64,000 bases of DNA from Grimontia kaedaensis (lineage in GTDB: Bacteria; Pseudomonadota; Gammaproteobacteria; Enterobacterales; Vibrionaceae). Numbering within the stretch: the stretch's first letter is position 1; each line of letters starts with the position of its first letter. The stretch lies in NCBI RefSeq assembly GCF_023746615.1, contig NZ_CP082275.1:1178001-1242000 (forward strand), written 5' to 3'. The notes under the pieces are model-generated. The model was not told the DNA's origin, made no database searches, and saw only the letters and a list, made by a program, of their open reading frames with translations. Positions 1 to 9,126 of this stretch are shown here, piece after piece. Made by a program: the position numbers and the translations under genes.

Positions 1-279
1 AAGAAAACCGCTGAGCGTCTGGTGATTGAAATGCGCGATCGCTTGAAAAACTGGCATGCATTCGACCTCTTCACACCGCATGCCGATGCGGCGGCCCGCC
101 GTGCGTCAAGCAATGAAACTGTCGTTGCCGCATCGAATGCTCCGAAAGATGAAGCGATCAGCGCGCTTATCGCGCTGGGCTACAAAGCTGCACAGGCCGA
201 GAAAGTGGTCAAGCAAGTGGCCGTTGATGGCATGAAGAGCGAAGCGATTATACGTGATGCGCTGCGTTCAATGGTCTAA
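1..279 (+). CDS. ruvA: Holliday junction branch migration protein RuvA, C-terminal part
   Basis: The frame is open from base 1, so the gene starts left of the window and only about 92 C-terminal residues are seen. The visible part begins with the KKTAERLVIEMRDRL helix of the helix-hairpin-helix domain. It continues through a poorly conserved linker into domain III (about the last 45 residues, with ALIALGYKAAQAEKVV), which contacts RuvB. RuvA tetramers hold the four-way junction while RuvB pumps DNA. ruvB begins 14 bp downstream, the usual operon order. Identification rests on the tail sequence plus linkage to ruvB. Confidence 0.93.
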   Translation, partial: KKTAERLVIEMRDRLKNWHAFDLFTPHADAAARRASSNETVVAASNAPKDEAISALIALGYKAAQAEKVVKQVAVDGMKSEAIIRDALRSMV

Positions 280-293
280 TAGGGTGATTTGGA

Positions 294-1301
294 ATGATTG
301 AAGCTGATCGACTGATGGGCACGGTACCCCCGAGCCGCGAAGACGACGTCATTGACCGCGCTATTCGCCCAAAGATGCTGTCGGATTATCAAGGTCAGGA
401 TCATGTCCGTGATCAGATGGAAATCTTTATTCATGCGGCGCGTAAACGTGAAGAAGCCCTCGACCATTTGCTGATCTTTGGGCCTCCAGGTCTGGGTAAA
501 ACCACTTTGGCAAATATTGTTGCCAACGAGATGGAAGTGAATATCCGCACAACCTCCGGGCCTGTGCTGGAAAAAGCCGGTGACTTGGCGGCGCTGCTGA
601 CCAATCTTGAACCAAACGATGTGCTTTTCATTGATGAAATTCACCGCTTGAGCCCTGTCGTGGAAGAAGTGTTGTATCCAGCGATGGAAGACTACCAACT
701 GGATATCATGATTGGTGAAGGCCCGGCTGCGCGTTCTATTAAGATCGACTTGCCACCATTTACGCTAGTAGGCGCAACGACACGTGCTGGCTCATTGACC
801 TCTCCACTGCGTGATCGTTTCGGCATCACTCAGCGCCTTGAGTACTACAATATTGCTGACCTCAAAGGCATTGTTAAACGCAGCGCGAATTGCCTGAATC
901 TGGATATGGATGAAGAGGGGGCGTTTGAAATCGCTCGTCGTGCTCGTGGGACACCACGTATCGCGAACCGTCTGCTTCGCCGGGTCCGTGACTATGCGGA
1001 AGTCAAAGCTGATGGTCGTATCAATGCGGATGTGGCATCAAAAGCCTTGGATATGCTAGATGTTGACAATCAGGGCTTCGACTATATGGACCGCAAACTT
1101 CTCACGGCGATTATCGAGAAATTTGATGGTGGTCCGGTTGGTTTGGATAACCTCGCCGCGGCAATTGGTGAAGCCAAAGACACCATTGAAGATGTTCTTG
1201 AGCCTTATCTTATCCAACAAGGTTACCTGCAGCGTACTCCACGAGGTCGTATAGCAAGTCAGCGTGCTTATCTTCATTTTGGATTTGATATGCCTGAGTG
1301 A
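294..1301 (+). CDS. ruvB: Holliday junction ATP-dependent DNA helicase RuvB
   Basis: This is a 335-residue AAA+ motor, the normal RuvB length. Walker A GPPGLGKTT is at residues 63-71 and Walker B with DEIH at 114-117. A sensor/arginine-finger region and a C-terminal winged helix (PRGRIASQRAYLHFG) follow. Hexamers on either side of RuvA drive branch migration during recombinational repair. The ATG follows ruvA by 14 bp and the gene is followed by a hairpin terminator. Nothing unusual is seen. Confidence 0.97.
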   Translation: MIEADRLMGTVPPSREDDVIDRAIRPKMLSDYQGQDHVRDQMEIFIHAARKREEALDHLLIFGPPGLGKTTLANIVANEMEVNIRTTSGPVLEKAGDLAALLTNLEPNDVLFIDEIHRLSPVVEEVLYPAMEDYQLDIMIGEGPAARSIKIDLPPFTLVGATTRAGSLTSPLRDRFGITQRLEYYNIADLKGIVKRSANCLNLDMDEEGAFEIARRARGTPRIANRLLRRVRDYAEVKADGRINADVASKALDMLDVDNQGFDYMDRKLLTAIIEKFDGGPVGLDNLAAAIGEAKDTIEDVLEPYLIQQGYLQRTPRGRIASQRAYLHFGFDMPE

Positions 1302-1328
1302 GCAAGCGCCACTATTTCCCTCTTTATC

Positions 1329-1362
1329 AAAGGCTGGCTTAGTGTCAGCCTTTGCTATTTTT
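1329..1362 (+). terminator. Rho-independent terminator after ruvB
   Basis: Stem AAAGGCTG / CAGCCTTT with a 9-nt loop, followed by a T-rich tract (1355-1362). It closes the ruvAB unit. Confidence 0.8.
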
Positions 1363-1760
1363 CCTCTCTGAACAATACTTCTAGTGCAATATATCTGTGT
1401 TAGTAGCTCGCATGTCTTAGCACGTACTAATTAGCGTTTTGTTTTGATCTCGATCTTGAATACAAACGATTTGAACATCCGAAATTGATTATTTTGACAG
1501 CAATCAATGTGAGATTGCTCCAAATGCTTTGAAGCGCATCGCGAGAATGGTTAGTATTAGCTAGCGCTATATTAGGAGTTGCTTAACAAAATCCTAACCA
1601 GTGCGGCACATTCGTGCAACATAAAAAAGGATGGCTGTTTACACGGTCCTCGTAAGGAAGCTCAGTTAAGCGCGGGCTATAAGGCTCGCAGGTGATTAAG
1701 CATTTACTTAACGATACGTAAGTGTCGTGCGTCAGTCAGCCTGACGATGAAGGAGTTACT
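1363..1760 (+). promoter_or_regulatory. cydABX upstream region with FNR-like half-conserved site
   Basis: About 400 bp without a gene lies between the ruvB terminator and cydA, and presumably carries the cyd promoter. At 1444-1457 there is TTGAT-CTCG-ATCTT, which matches 8 of 10 conserved positions of the FNR consensus TTGATnnnnATCAA. The region also contains several AT-rich blocks of the kind ArcA binds. In enterobacteria cydAB is controlled by ArcA and FNR; applying that here is inference. The leader runs to AAGGAGT at 1750-1756, just before the ATG. Confidence 0.4.
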
Positions 1761-3347
1761 ATGTTAACTGATATTGTTGATCTGTCGCGGTTCCAGTTTG
1801 CACTGACTGCGATGTATCACTTCTTGTTTGTCCCACTGACTCTGGGCATGGCGTTTTTGCTAGCCATTATGGAGTCTCTGTATGTGATGACCGATAAGCA
1901 AATCTACAAGGACATGACCAAGTTCTGGGGTAAGCTGTTTGGTATTAACTTCGCGTTGGGCGTCGCTACTGGCCTGACCATGGAGTTCCAGTTTGGTACT
2001 AACTGGGCATACTATTCTCACTATGTCGGCGATATTTTTGGTGCTCCTCTGGCTATCGAAGCGCTGATGGCCTTCTTCCTGGAATCTACTCTTGTCGGTA
2101 TGTTCTTCTTCGGTTGGGACCGTCTCTCCAAGCGCCAACACCTTACTGTCACATGGCTAACCGCCATTGGCTCCAACTTTTCTGCGCTTTGGATTCTCGT
2201 CGCTAACGGCTGGATGCAAAACCCTGTGGGTGCAGAGTTCAACTTCGAAAGCATGCGAATGGAAATGGTGAGCTTTGCTGAAGTTGTACTTAACCCGGTT
2301 GCGCAGGTGAAATTTGTTCACACCGTGGCGGCAGGTTACACGACAGGTGCCATGTTCGTTCTGGGTATCAGTGCTTACTACCTGCTGAAAGGTCGTGACG
2401 TTGCGTTTGCACGACGCTCTTTCGCGATTGCTGCATCATTTGGTATGGCGGGCATTCTGTCTACTATTGTGCTGGGTGATGAATCTGGCTATGAGCTGGG
2501 CGACGTTCAGAAAGTCAAACTGGCCGCAATCGAAGCGGAATGGCATACAGAGCCGGCACCAGCTGCCTTCACCGTATTTGGTTTCCCTAATCAAGAAACC
2601 ATGGAAACCGATTACGCGATTAAAATCCCATACGTGATGGGTATCATCGCGACTCGCTCTTTCGATAAGGAAGTAACAGGTCTACATGACATCATTGATG
2701 AGCACGAAGCTCGCATTCGTAACGGTATGATTGCTTACGGCTTGCTTGAGAAACTGCGTGCAGGTGAAAAAACCGCTGAAAATCTGGCTGCGTTTGACGA
2801 CGTGAAGAAAGACCTTGGTTTCGGTCTGCTGCTGAAACAACAAACACCAAACGTTGTTGATGCTACAGAAGCGCAAATTAAGCAAGCGGCAAAAGACTCT
2901 ATTCCACAAGTAGCACCGCTGTTCTGGAGCTTCCGCATAATGGTAGCGTGTGGCTTCGCCATGCTGTTCATCTTCGGTATGGCGTTCTATCAAACTTGTC
3001 GCCAGAAAATCGATGAAAAACCATGGCTTCTTAAGCTGGCGTTATTTGGTATTCCATTGCCATGGATCGCCTGTGAAGCGGGTTGGTTCGTTGCTGAGTA
3101 CGGTCGTCAGCCTTGGGCGGTGGGTGAAATTCTGCCAGTACACATGGCAGCATCTAATCTTCCTGCGTCAGAAATCATCACTTCACTGGTTGCGATCGTT
3201 GCACTGTACACAGTGTTCCTAATTGCTGAAGTATACCTGATGGTTAAATTCGCGCGTTTAGGCCCTAGCAGTCTAAAAACAGGCCGTTATCACTTTGAAA
3301 AGCTAAAGAGCCCGGAAACGGATCTTGCGCGTCAAGTTGAAGCATAA
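1761..3347 (+). CDS. cydA: Cytochrome bd ubiquinol oxidase subunit I
   Basis: The product has 528 residues from the ATG at 1761, which is preceded by AAGGAGT. An in-frame upstream start would add 13 residues with no family support. CydA binds haems b558, b595 and d and oxidises quinol at the inner membrane. The N-terminus LTDIVDLSRFQFALTAMYHF carries the conserved haem-ligand His (H20). The central periplasmic Q-loop and the GRQPWAVGE motif near the C-terminus are present. The protein is polytopic throughout. cydB follows after 14 bp. Length and motifs fit the long-Q-loop proteobacterial type. Confidence 0.97.
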   Translation: MLTDIVDLSRFQFALTAMYHFLFVPLTLGMAFLLAIMESLYVMTDKQIYKDMTKFWGKLFGINFALGVATGLTMEFQFGTNWAYYSHYVGDIFGAPLAIEALMAFFLESTLVGMFFFGWDRLSKRQHLTVTWLTAIGSNFSALWILVANGWMQNPVGAEFNFESMRMEMVSFAEVVLNPVAQVKFVHTVAAGYTTGAMFVLGISAYYLLKGRDVAFARRSFAIAASFGMAGILSTIVLGDESGYELGDVQKVKLAAIEAEWHTEPAPAAFTVFGFPNQETMETDYAIKIPYVMGIIATRSFDKEVTGLHDIIDEHEARIRNGMIAYGLLEKLRAGEKTAENLAAFDDVKKDLGFGLLLKQQTPNVVDATEAQIKQAAKDSIPQVAPLFWSFRIMVACGFAMLFIFGMAFYQTCRQKIDEKPWLLKLALFGIPLPWIACEAGWFVAEYGRQPWAVGEILPVHMAASNLPASEIITSLVAIVALYTVFLIAEVYLMVKFARLGPSSLKTGRYHFEKLKSPETDLARQVEA

Positions 3348-3361
3348 GGAGAGCGTGAGAC

Positions 3362-4498
3362 ATGTTTGAATACGAGATTTTACGTCTGATATGGTGGGCA
3401 CTGATTGGTGTGCTGCTGATCGGCTTCGCGATTACTGATGGCTTTGACATGGGTGTCGGCGCATTGGTGCCAGTTATTGGTAAAACCGATAACGAGCGTC
3501 GCGTGATGATTAACTCCATTGCGCCTCACTGGGATGGTAACCAGGTATGGTTGATCACCGCTGGTGGCGCGCTGTTCGCAGCGTGGCCTTTGGTGTATGC
3601 GGTGTCATTCTCAGGCTTTTATTTAGCGATGATTCTGACGCTAGCGGCATTGTGGCTCCGCCCAATTGGCTTCGACTACCGTTCAAAAATTGAAGACCCA
3701 CGCTGGCGTAAAACCTGGGATAAAGGCATTTTTGTGGGTAGCTTCGTGCCGCCTATCATCTTCGGTGTTGCATTTGGTAACCTGCTGCAAGGTGTTCCGT
3801 TTGAACTGAACGAGTTCTTGATCCCAACTTACCGAGGCTCTCTCTTTGGCCTGCTGAATCCGTTTGCGATTCTATGTGGTTTGGTCAGCTTGTTCATGAT
3901 CGTGACGCAAGGCGCGACTTATCTTCAGATGAAAACCACAGATGCGCTGCACGTTCGTGCACGTAACGTGGCACAGATCTCTGCGATTCTGACTGCGGTA
4001 TGTTTTGCACTTGCTGGCTTCTGGGCTCAAAGCATTGAAGGCTATGTGATCACCAGCGAAATCATGACCAATGCAACGTCGAACCCATTGAATAAAGAAG
4101 TGATGACCCTAACCGGTGCACTGTTTAATAACTACGAAGCTTACCCACTACTATGGGCTGCACCGGCGTTGGCAGTATTCATGCCAATGTTGGTTGCCGT
4201 ATGTGCGCGTTTCGAGCGTGACGGTTTTGCGTTCTTGTTCAACAGCTTTGCGATTGCGGGTGTGATTTTGACGGCTGGCTTTGCGATGTTTCCATTCGTA
4301 ATGCCTTCTAGTTTGTTCCCATCGCACAGTCTTACGATGTGGGATGCGACGTCGAGCGAGTTGACGCTGAATATTATGACTGGCGTTGCGATTGTGATGG
4401 TGCCAATCATCCTGTCTTACACCGCGTGGTGTTACTACAAGATGTTCGGCCGTCTTGATGACAAGTTCATCGAAGAAAACAAAACCTCACTGTACTAA
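3362..4498 (+). CDS. cydB: Cytochrome bd ubiquinol oxidase subunit II
   Basis: This is a 378-residue polytopic membrane protein of normal CydB length. The N-terminus has WWALIGVLLIGFAITDGFDMGVG, with the conserved ITDGFDMG acidic motif linked to the proton/oxygen channel. The tail is RLDDKFIEENKTSLY. It pairs with CydA to form the bd oxidase, which works at low oxygen and contributes to oxidative and nitrosative stress resistance. It lies 14 bp after cydA and 15 bp before cydX. Confidence 0.97.
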   Translation: MFEYEILRLIWWALIGVLLIGFAITDGFDMGVGALVPVIGKTDNERRVMINSIAPHWDGNQVWLITAGGALFAAWPLVYAVSFSGFYLAMILTLAALWLRPIGFDYRSKIEDPRWRKTWDKGIFVGSFVPPIIFGVAFGNLLQGVPFELNEFLIPTYRGSLFGLLNPFAILCGLVSLFMIVTQGATYLQMKTTDALHVRARNVAQISAILTAVCFALAGFWAQSIEGYVITSEIMTNATSNPLNKEVMTLTGALFNNYEAYPLLWAAPALAVFMPMLVAVCARFERDGFAFLFNSFAIAGVILTAGFAMFPFVMPSSLFPSHSLTMWDATSSELTLNIMTGVAIVMVPIILSYTAWCYYKMFGRLDDKFIEENKTSLY

Positions 4499-4513
4499 GA
4501 GAAGGAGTTAACC

Positions 4514-4624
4514 ATGTGGTATTTCGCTTGGATTCTGGGTGTATTGCTGGCGTGCTCGTTCGGTATTATCAATGCGCTTTGGTTGGAACACACCGAAGCC
4601 ATGGATCGTGACAGTGAAGAATAA
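4514..4624 (+). CDS. cydX: Cytochrome bd accessory peptide CydX
   Basis: This is a 36-residue single-pass membrane peptide beginning MWYFAWILGVLLACSFGIIN, the recognisable CydX/YbgT signature, and ending in an acidic tail (MDRDSEE). GAAGGAG at 4501-4507 is a strong ribosome binding site. CydX stabilises the haem environment of the CydAB oxidase. It is too short for most gene finders, but its position 15 bp after cydB and its sequence make it secure. Confidence 0.93.
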   Translation: MWYFAWILGVLLACSFGIINALWLEHTEAMDRDSEE

Positions 4625-4919
4625 GTTCACGACTATGCTAGACGGTCTGCATGACCGTCTCCATATCCGTGTGCTCATGCTGTTATCGCTGGCAATGGCG
4701 CTAACATGCGGCGGGTTAGTCATGTGGGATCCTCAGACTTTCGCAGATAAGATTGGTGGCTTCACTGTTGCCAATGGTCCTGCACTGATTTGGGCAACCT
4801 GTACCGGAATGATCCACGGTATGGCGTTCAAACCGCGATTCTGGCTTTGGCAGCTCGTTTTCTTTCCACCGTTTGCTTGGGTAGTTATGAGTTTTGTGCT
4901 TGTAAAAGCATTTCTATGA
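4614..4919 (+). CDS. ybgE: Cyd operon protein YbgE
   Basis: A small membrane protein of the YbgE family, about 101 residues if translation starts at the GTG at 4614, which overlaps cydX. That start aligns best with the E. coli N-terminus. Alternatives are GTG 4608 and ATG 4635; none has a convincing Shine-Dalgarno. Three hydrophobic segments are seen, with the family motifs MWDP and WATCTGMIHGMAFKP. The function is unknown, but the gene accompanies cydABX widely. A terminator follows. Confidence 0.85.
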   Translation: MKNKFTTMLDGLHDRLHIRVLMLLSLAMALTCGGLVMWDPQTFADKIGGFTVANGPALIWATCTGMIHGMAFKPRFWLWQLVFFPPFAWVVMSFVLVKAFL

Positions 4920-4945
4920 CATCCCGTTGTAACACTCTGTTACCG

Positions 4946-4980
4946 ACAGCCCGGCCTAAAACAGCTGGGCTGTTTTATTT
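4946..4980 (+). terminator. Terminator after the cyd operon
   Basis: ACAGCCC / GGGCTGT stem followed by a T-rich run, between ybgE and ybgC. It separates the cyd and tol units. Confidence 0.8.
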
Positions 4981-5085
4981 TGCGCCATTCGTGACCAGCC
5001 TCGTCGCTTGGTGCTTTTATTACACTGAGTAAGTCAGTTATAGTATTTCGCTAAACCTTACTATGGATTTCAGGTAATTATCAGG

Positions 5086-5499
5086 ATGAGGACTCTCCAT
5101 CCGTTCTGCTGGCCTGTTCGCATCTACTACGAAGACACTGATACTGGTGGGATCGTCTATCATGCGAACTACCTCAAATACTTCGAGCGTGCGAGAACAG
5201 AACTTCTGCGCAGCATCGGTGTCCATCAACATACGTTATTTGAAGAACATACGGCGTTTGTCGTACGTCATATGGACATCGATTTCCTCAAAGGCGCAAG
5301 GCTTGACGAAGAACTTACCGTTCAAACAACGGTACCTGAAGTTCGTCGGGCGACCCTCACATTCTGTCAAGATTTGGTGAATTCAGAAGGCGATGTGTTG
5401 TGTCGTGCCACCGTTAAGGTAGCCTGTGTCGATTCTGAGAAAATGAAACCGAAATCCATCCCTAAATCGATTCAATCGGAGATTTTAAGTGAGCGCTGA
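5086..5499 (+). CDS. ybgC: Tol-Pal system acyl-CoA thioesterase YbgC
   Basis: A 137-residue hotdog-fold thioesterase. The catalytic-site motif YYEDTDTGGIVYHANYLKYFERAR (roughly residues 14-37) has the Asp and the Tyr/His context of the YbgC/4-hydroxybenzoyl-CoA thioesterase family. YbgC hydrolyses short acyl-CoAs and is linked to phospholipid enzymes at the inner membrane. It overlaps the GTG start of tolQ, so the two are probably translationally coupled. It is the first gene of the tol-pal cluster, as in other Vibrionaceae. Confidence 0.94.
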   Translation: MRTLHPFCWPVRIYYEDTDTGGIVYHANYLKYFERARTELLRSIGVHQHTLFEEHTAFVVRHMDIDFLKGARLDEELTVQTTVPEVRRATLTFCQDLVNSEGDVLCRATVKVACVDSEKMKPKSIPKSIQSEILSER

Positions 5500-6175
5500 A
5501 CTTTCAATTCTTGATCTGTTCTTGCAGGCGAGTCTGCTGGTTAAAGCAGTCATGTTGGTTCTGCTAGGCATGTCTGTCGTGTCTTGGGCAATGATCATAA
5601 AGCGTTCGCAGGTGCTTTCAGAAGCGTCATCGAAAGCGGAGCGTTTTGAAGACCGATTCTGGTCCGGGATGGATTTGTCTCAACTGTTCCAGGAAGTGCA
5701 GGCGCGTAAAGACAATCTGTCAGGCAGTGAGCAAATCTTCTACTCTGGCTTTAAAGAATTTGCCCGTCTTCACCGTAGCAACGGCAAAGTGCCTGAAGCT
5801 GTGATGGAAGGCACCTCCCGTGCCATGCGCGTTTCTCTCTCTAAAGAAGTGGAATCGTTGGAAACCAATCTTCCATTCCTCGCAACGGTCGGTTCAATCA
5901 CGCCATACATCGGCCTTTTTGGTACTGTGTGGGGCATCATGCACGCATTTATTGCGCTGGGCGCTGTTAAGCAAGCGACCCTTGCCATGGTTGCACCGGG
6001 TATCGCGGAAGCACTGGTTGCAACTGCAATGGGTCTGTTTGCTGCTATTCCAGCGGTGATGGCGTACAACCGATTTACTGCGAAAGTGGGCAAGCTTGAG
6101 AACAACTACATCAACTTCATGGAAGAGTTTTCGAGCATTCTTCACCGTCAGGCGTTTGCTTCACCGAAGGAGTAA
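5489..6175 (+). CDS. tolQ: Tol-Pal system proton channel subunit TolQ
   Basis: A 228-residue ExbB/TolQ/MotA family protein starting at GTG 5489 inside the end of ybgC. One hydrophobic segment lies near residues 15-38. Two more follow in the C-terminal half (PFLATVGSITPYIGLFGTVWGIM and APGIAEALVATAMGLFAAIPAV), the signature helices of the family. With TolR it forms the proton-driven stator that energises TolA during outer-membrane constriction. tolR follows after 3 bp. Confidence 0.96.
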   Translation: MSAELSILDLFLQASLLVKAVMLVLLGMSVVSWAMIIKRSQVLSEASSKAERFEDRFWSGMDLSQLFQEVQARKDNLSGSEQIFYSGFKEFARLHRSNGKVPEAVMEGTSRAMRVSLSKEVESLETNLPFLATVGSITPYIGLFGTVWGIMHAFIALGAVKQATLAMVAPGIAEALVATAMGLFAAIPAVMAYNRFTAKVGKLENNYINFMEEFSSILHRQAFASPKE

Positions 6176-6178
6176 CGT

Positions 6179-6625
6179 ATGCCTTACCAGCGTAAACGGC
6201 GGAAAATGAACGCCGAAATCAACGTGGTGCCATACATTGACGTGATGTTGGTACTCTTGATTATCTTCATGGTGACAGCGCCTTTTGTTACGCAGGGTGT
6301 AGATGTGGATCTTCCACAAACATCGAATGCTAAAACGGCGGCAGAGCTTGCAAAAGAAGAAGACAGCGGCGCATTTATTATCGTAGAAGTTGATCAGAAC
6401 GGCGGTTTGGGACTTTCCGTGAATAACGGAGACATGCAACGCGGTCTGTCACTTCAGGATCTACTTATCCGCGTGAAGGCAGAGCTAGAAATTAACCCTA
6501 AATCACCTGTGCTTGTTGGTGGTGATGGGCGCGTGCCGTATTCAGAAATCATTCTCACCTTGGATACATTGAACCAAGCTGGGGTTTCATCAGTCGGCTT
6601 GATGACGGAACCGCTTGATTCATGA
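6179..6625 (+). CDS. tolR: Tol-Pal system stator protein TolR
   Basis: A 148-residue ExbD/TolR protein with a short basic cytoplasmic N-terminus and one membrane helix (INVVPYIDVMLVLLIIFMV). This helix contains the essential Asp (D21) used in proton translocation. The rest is the periplasmic domain. It overlaps tolA by 4 bp (ATGA). It contains an acidic stretch (AKEEDSGA) before the periplasmic fold, seen in other vibrios. Confidence 0.96.
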   Translation: MPYQRKRRKMNAEINVVPYIDVMLVLLIIFMVTAPFVTQGVDVDLPQTSNAKTAAELAKEEDSGAFIIVEVDQNGGLGLSVNNGDMQRGLSLQDLLIRVKAELEINPKSPVLVGGDGRVPYSEIILTLDTLNQAGVSSVGLMTEPLDS

Positions 6626-7728
6626 GAGATGGAATGAAGAAAACTCAGAAGTCGAGTTACACGGGCGCAACTTTCGTTTCTGTGTTGCTACATGCTGCAT
6701 TATTTGGTGGCTTACTTTGGGGGGCGGACTTTACGAAAGTCTCGCACCAACCTGCAGGGCAGAGTATTGAAGCTGTTGTTATAGACCCAAGTGTGGTGAA
6801 CGAGCAGGCGAGAAAAATTCGCCAGCAGCGCGATGAAGCCAAACGTCAGGAAGACGATCGTCTTCGTCGTTTGGAACAGCAAGCTGATTTACTTGAACAG
6901 CAGCGTGAGCAGGAAGAAAAACGCCTACGTGAGTTGCGAGCTGAAAAACTGGCTGCTGAAAAAGAGGCCCGTGAAGCGGAAGTCGAGCGCAAGCGTATTG
7001 CTGATGCCAAGCAAAAAGCCGCTGAAGAACAGCGCAAAGCCGAAGAAGCTACACGTATTGCTCAGGAAAAAGCGGCTGCAGCCGAAGCTGAGCGTGTTCG
7101 TCGCGTAGAGGAGCAACGCAAAGCGGAAGAAGCGGCGAAGAGAGCAGAGGCAGACCGCCAACGTGCCGTTGAAGAGCAGCGTAAAGCTGAGGAAGAGCGT
7201 CAACGTAAACTGGCTGAAAAGCAGCGTGCTGAAGAAGAAGCCCGCAAAGCTGAAGAAGAACGCCAGCGTAAGTTAGCCGAGAAGAAAAAAGCTGAAGAGG
7301 AAGCCCGCAAAGCTGAAGAGGAACGTAAAGCAGCAGAGCGAGCGGCTGAAGAAGCACGCCAGAAGCAACAGCAGCAGGAGGCTGCCCTTAACGAGCTTTT
7401 TAGCGGTCTCGAGTCGGAATCCGCCACGCGCGATACGGCTCGAGGACGTTTTGTGAATGATGAAGTTGCCCGCTATGGCTCCATCTACACACAAATGATT
7501 AAGCAAAATTTGCTGGTAGATGACAATCTCCGCGGGCAGGAATGTATCGTTAAAATGCGCATTTCTGGCACTGGTTTGTTACTGGACGTGTCTGAGGTGG
7601 GCGGTAATCGTTCACTCTGCCGTGCGACCAAAACTGCAGTTTTAAAAGTGTCATCTTTCCCAATGCCAGATGACAAAGATATCGCAGCTGAGCTCCAGAA
7701 TATCGAGCTGACTGTGAAACCAGAGTAA
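6622..7728 (+). CDS. tolA: Cell envelope integrity protein TolA
   Basis: A 368-residue protein with three TolA domains. An N-terminal membrane anchor (about residues 15-35) carries the SHLS-like region. A long Ala/Glu/Lys/Arg-rich helical rod (about 55-260) is built of repeating KAEEERQRKLAE units. The C-terminal globular domain (about 270-368) binds TolB/Pal, with the conserved GQECIVKMRISGTGLLLD stretch. It spans the periplasm and transmits TolQR energy to Pal. The rod is encoded by near-repeats, so length variation between strains is expected. Confidence 0.94.
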   Translation: MRDGMKKTQKSSYTGATFVSVLLHAALFGGLLWGADFTKVSHQPAGQSIEAVVIDPSVVNEQARKIRQQRDEAKRQEDDRLRRLEQQADLLEQQREQEEKRLRELRAEKLAAEKEAREAEVERKRIADAKQKAAEEQRKAEEATRIAQEKAAAAEAERVRRVEEQRKAEEAAKRAEADRQRAVEEQRKAEEERQRKLAEKQRAEEEARKAEEERQRKLAEKKKAEEEARKAEEERKAAERAAEEARQKQQQQEAALNELFSGLESESATRDTARGRFVNDEVARYGSIYTQMIKQNLLVDDNLRGQECIVKMRISGTGLLLDVSEVGGNRSLCRATKTAVLKVSSFPMPDDKDIAAELQNIELTVKPE

Positions 7729-7740
7729 GAGGGATCCTTC

Positions 7741-9093
7741 ATGTTGAAACGAGTACTCTTCGGAGCAGTAGTGATGATGCTAGCCGTGATTCAACCTGCA
7801 CATGCAGAGTTGAAGCTGGTCATCACCGAAGGGGTAAACTCCGCGCGCCCAATTGCCATTGTTCCTTTCAAATGGGAAGGTGAGGGCAAGCTTCCTACGG
7901 ATGTTTCAGCGGTCGTGGCTTCGGATTTACAGCGAAGCGGCAAGTTTAGCCCAGTACCAACCGACAAAATGCCACAAACGCCATACAACGATGAGCAGGT
8001 GGACTTTAACGACTGGACTGCAATGGGTGTGGATGCGCTGGTTACAGGCACCATCAGCCCAACGGCGGATGGCAAATACCTGATCAATTATCAACTGATT
8101 GATATCGTTCGCGGCCAGTTAACCGGCGGTCAAAGCAAAGGGCTGTCTGCAACTGGCGAATTGGTGCTGACTAAAGATCACCTGCTGTTGAACAACCGCA
8201 AAGTGGTTAGTGATAAACAGCTTCGCCAATATGCCCACCGTATTTCCGATTTGGTTTATGAAAAGCTAACGGGCGAAAAAGGTGCATTCCTGACGCGCAT
8301 TGCATACGTGGTTATCGACGACAAAGCTGAACACCCTTACCAACTTCGTATTGCGGACTACGATGGATACAACGAATTGCTGGTACTTCGTTCCAAACAG
8401 CCGTTGATGTCTCCAGCATGGTCTCCTGATGGCAAGCAATTGGCTTACGTGAGTTTCGAGAACGGTCAGGCGCAGATTTTCCTGATGAATATCTACACCG
8501 GTGAACGTGAAATGATTTCGTCATTCCCACGTCACAACGGTTCGCCACGCTTCTCTCCGGACGGCAGCAAACTGGCGATGGTACTGTCGAAAACTGGCAG
8601 CCTTCAGGTTTACGTGTTGGATTTGAAGACCCGCAAGATGGACCAGATTACCAAAGGCCGTGCGAATAACACCGAACCATTCTGGGATCCAGATGGGCAG
8701 TCTTTGATCTTTACCTCAGACCGGGGTGGTAAACCACAGATTTATCGAGTAAATTTAGCCGACGGTTCTACCAATAGGATTACTTGGCAAGGTAGCCAGA
8801 ACCTCGGCGGTCAGCTTACCCCGGATGGTAGATACCTGGTGATGGTTCACCGCTCGGACTCAGGCTACAACATTGCAAAACAAGATTTGCAAACGGGTGC
8901 TGTTGAGATTCTAACGAAAACTATGTTGGATGAATCTCCAAGCCTGGCGCCAAATGGCAGTATGGTCATTTACAGCTCAGTTTACGGGCGTAATAACGTG
9001 CTTTCTTTGGTGTCCATTGATGGACGCTTCAAAGCAAGACTACCAGCTACCAATGGCCGGGTGAGAGCCCCAGCATGGTCCCCGTTCCAATAA
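7741..9093 (+). CDS. tolB: Tol-Pal system periplasmic beta-propeller TolB
   Basis: The protein has 450 residues with a signal peptide ending at PAHA (about residue 23). An N-terminal alpha/beta domain follows, then a six-bladed propeller with repeated SPDG/WDPDG motifs. The mature N-terminus (ELKLVITEG) is the segment that switches TolA/Pal binding. It lies 12 bp after tolA and 33 bp before pal, and its length is normal. Confidence 0.97.
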   Translation: MLKRVLFGAVVMMLAVIQPAHAELKLVITEGVNSARPIAIVPFKWEGEGKLPTDVSAVVASDLQRSGKFSPVPTDKMPQTPYNDEQVDFNDWTAMGVDALVTGTISPTADGKYLINYQLIDIVRGQLTGGQSKGLSATGELVLTKDHLLLNNRKVVSDKQLRQYAHRISDLVYEKLTGEKGAFLTRIAYVVIDDKAEHPYQLRIADYDGYNELLVLRSKQPLMSPAWSPDGKQLAYVSFENGQAQIFLMNIYTGEREMISSFPRHNGSPRFSPDGSKLAMVLSKTGSLQVYVLDLKTRKMDQITKGRANNTEPFWDPDGQSLIFTSDRGGKPQIYRVNLADGSTNRITWQGSQNLGGQLTPDGRYLVMVHRSDSGYNIAKQDLQTGAVEILTKTMLDESPSLAPNGSMVIYSSVYGRNNVLSLVSIDGRFKARLPATNGRVRAPAWSPFQ

Positions 9094-9126
9094 ATATTTG
9101 CGCTTATTTGATATAAGGAAAACAAG

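Noticed and set aside
1482..1508. FNR site formed by TTGAT and ATCAA in the cydA upstream region
   Set aside because: The two half-sites are 13 bases apart instead of 4, so they cannot form one FNR site; the 1444-1457 match is better spaced.
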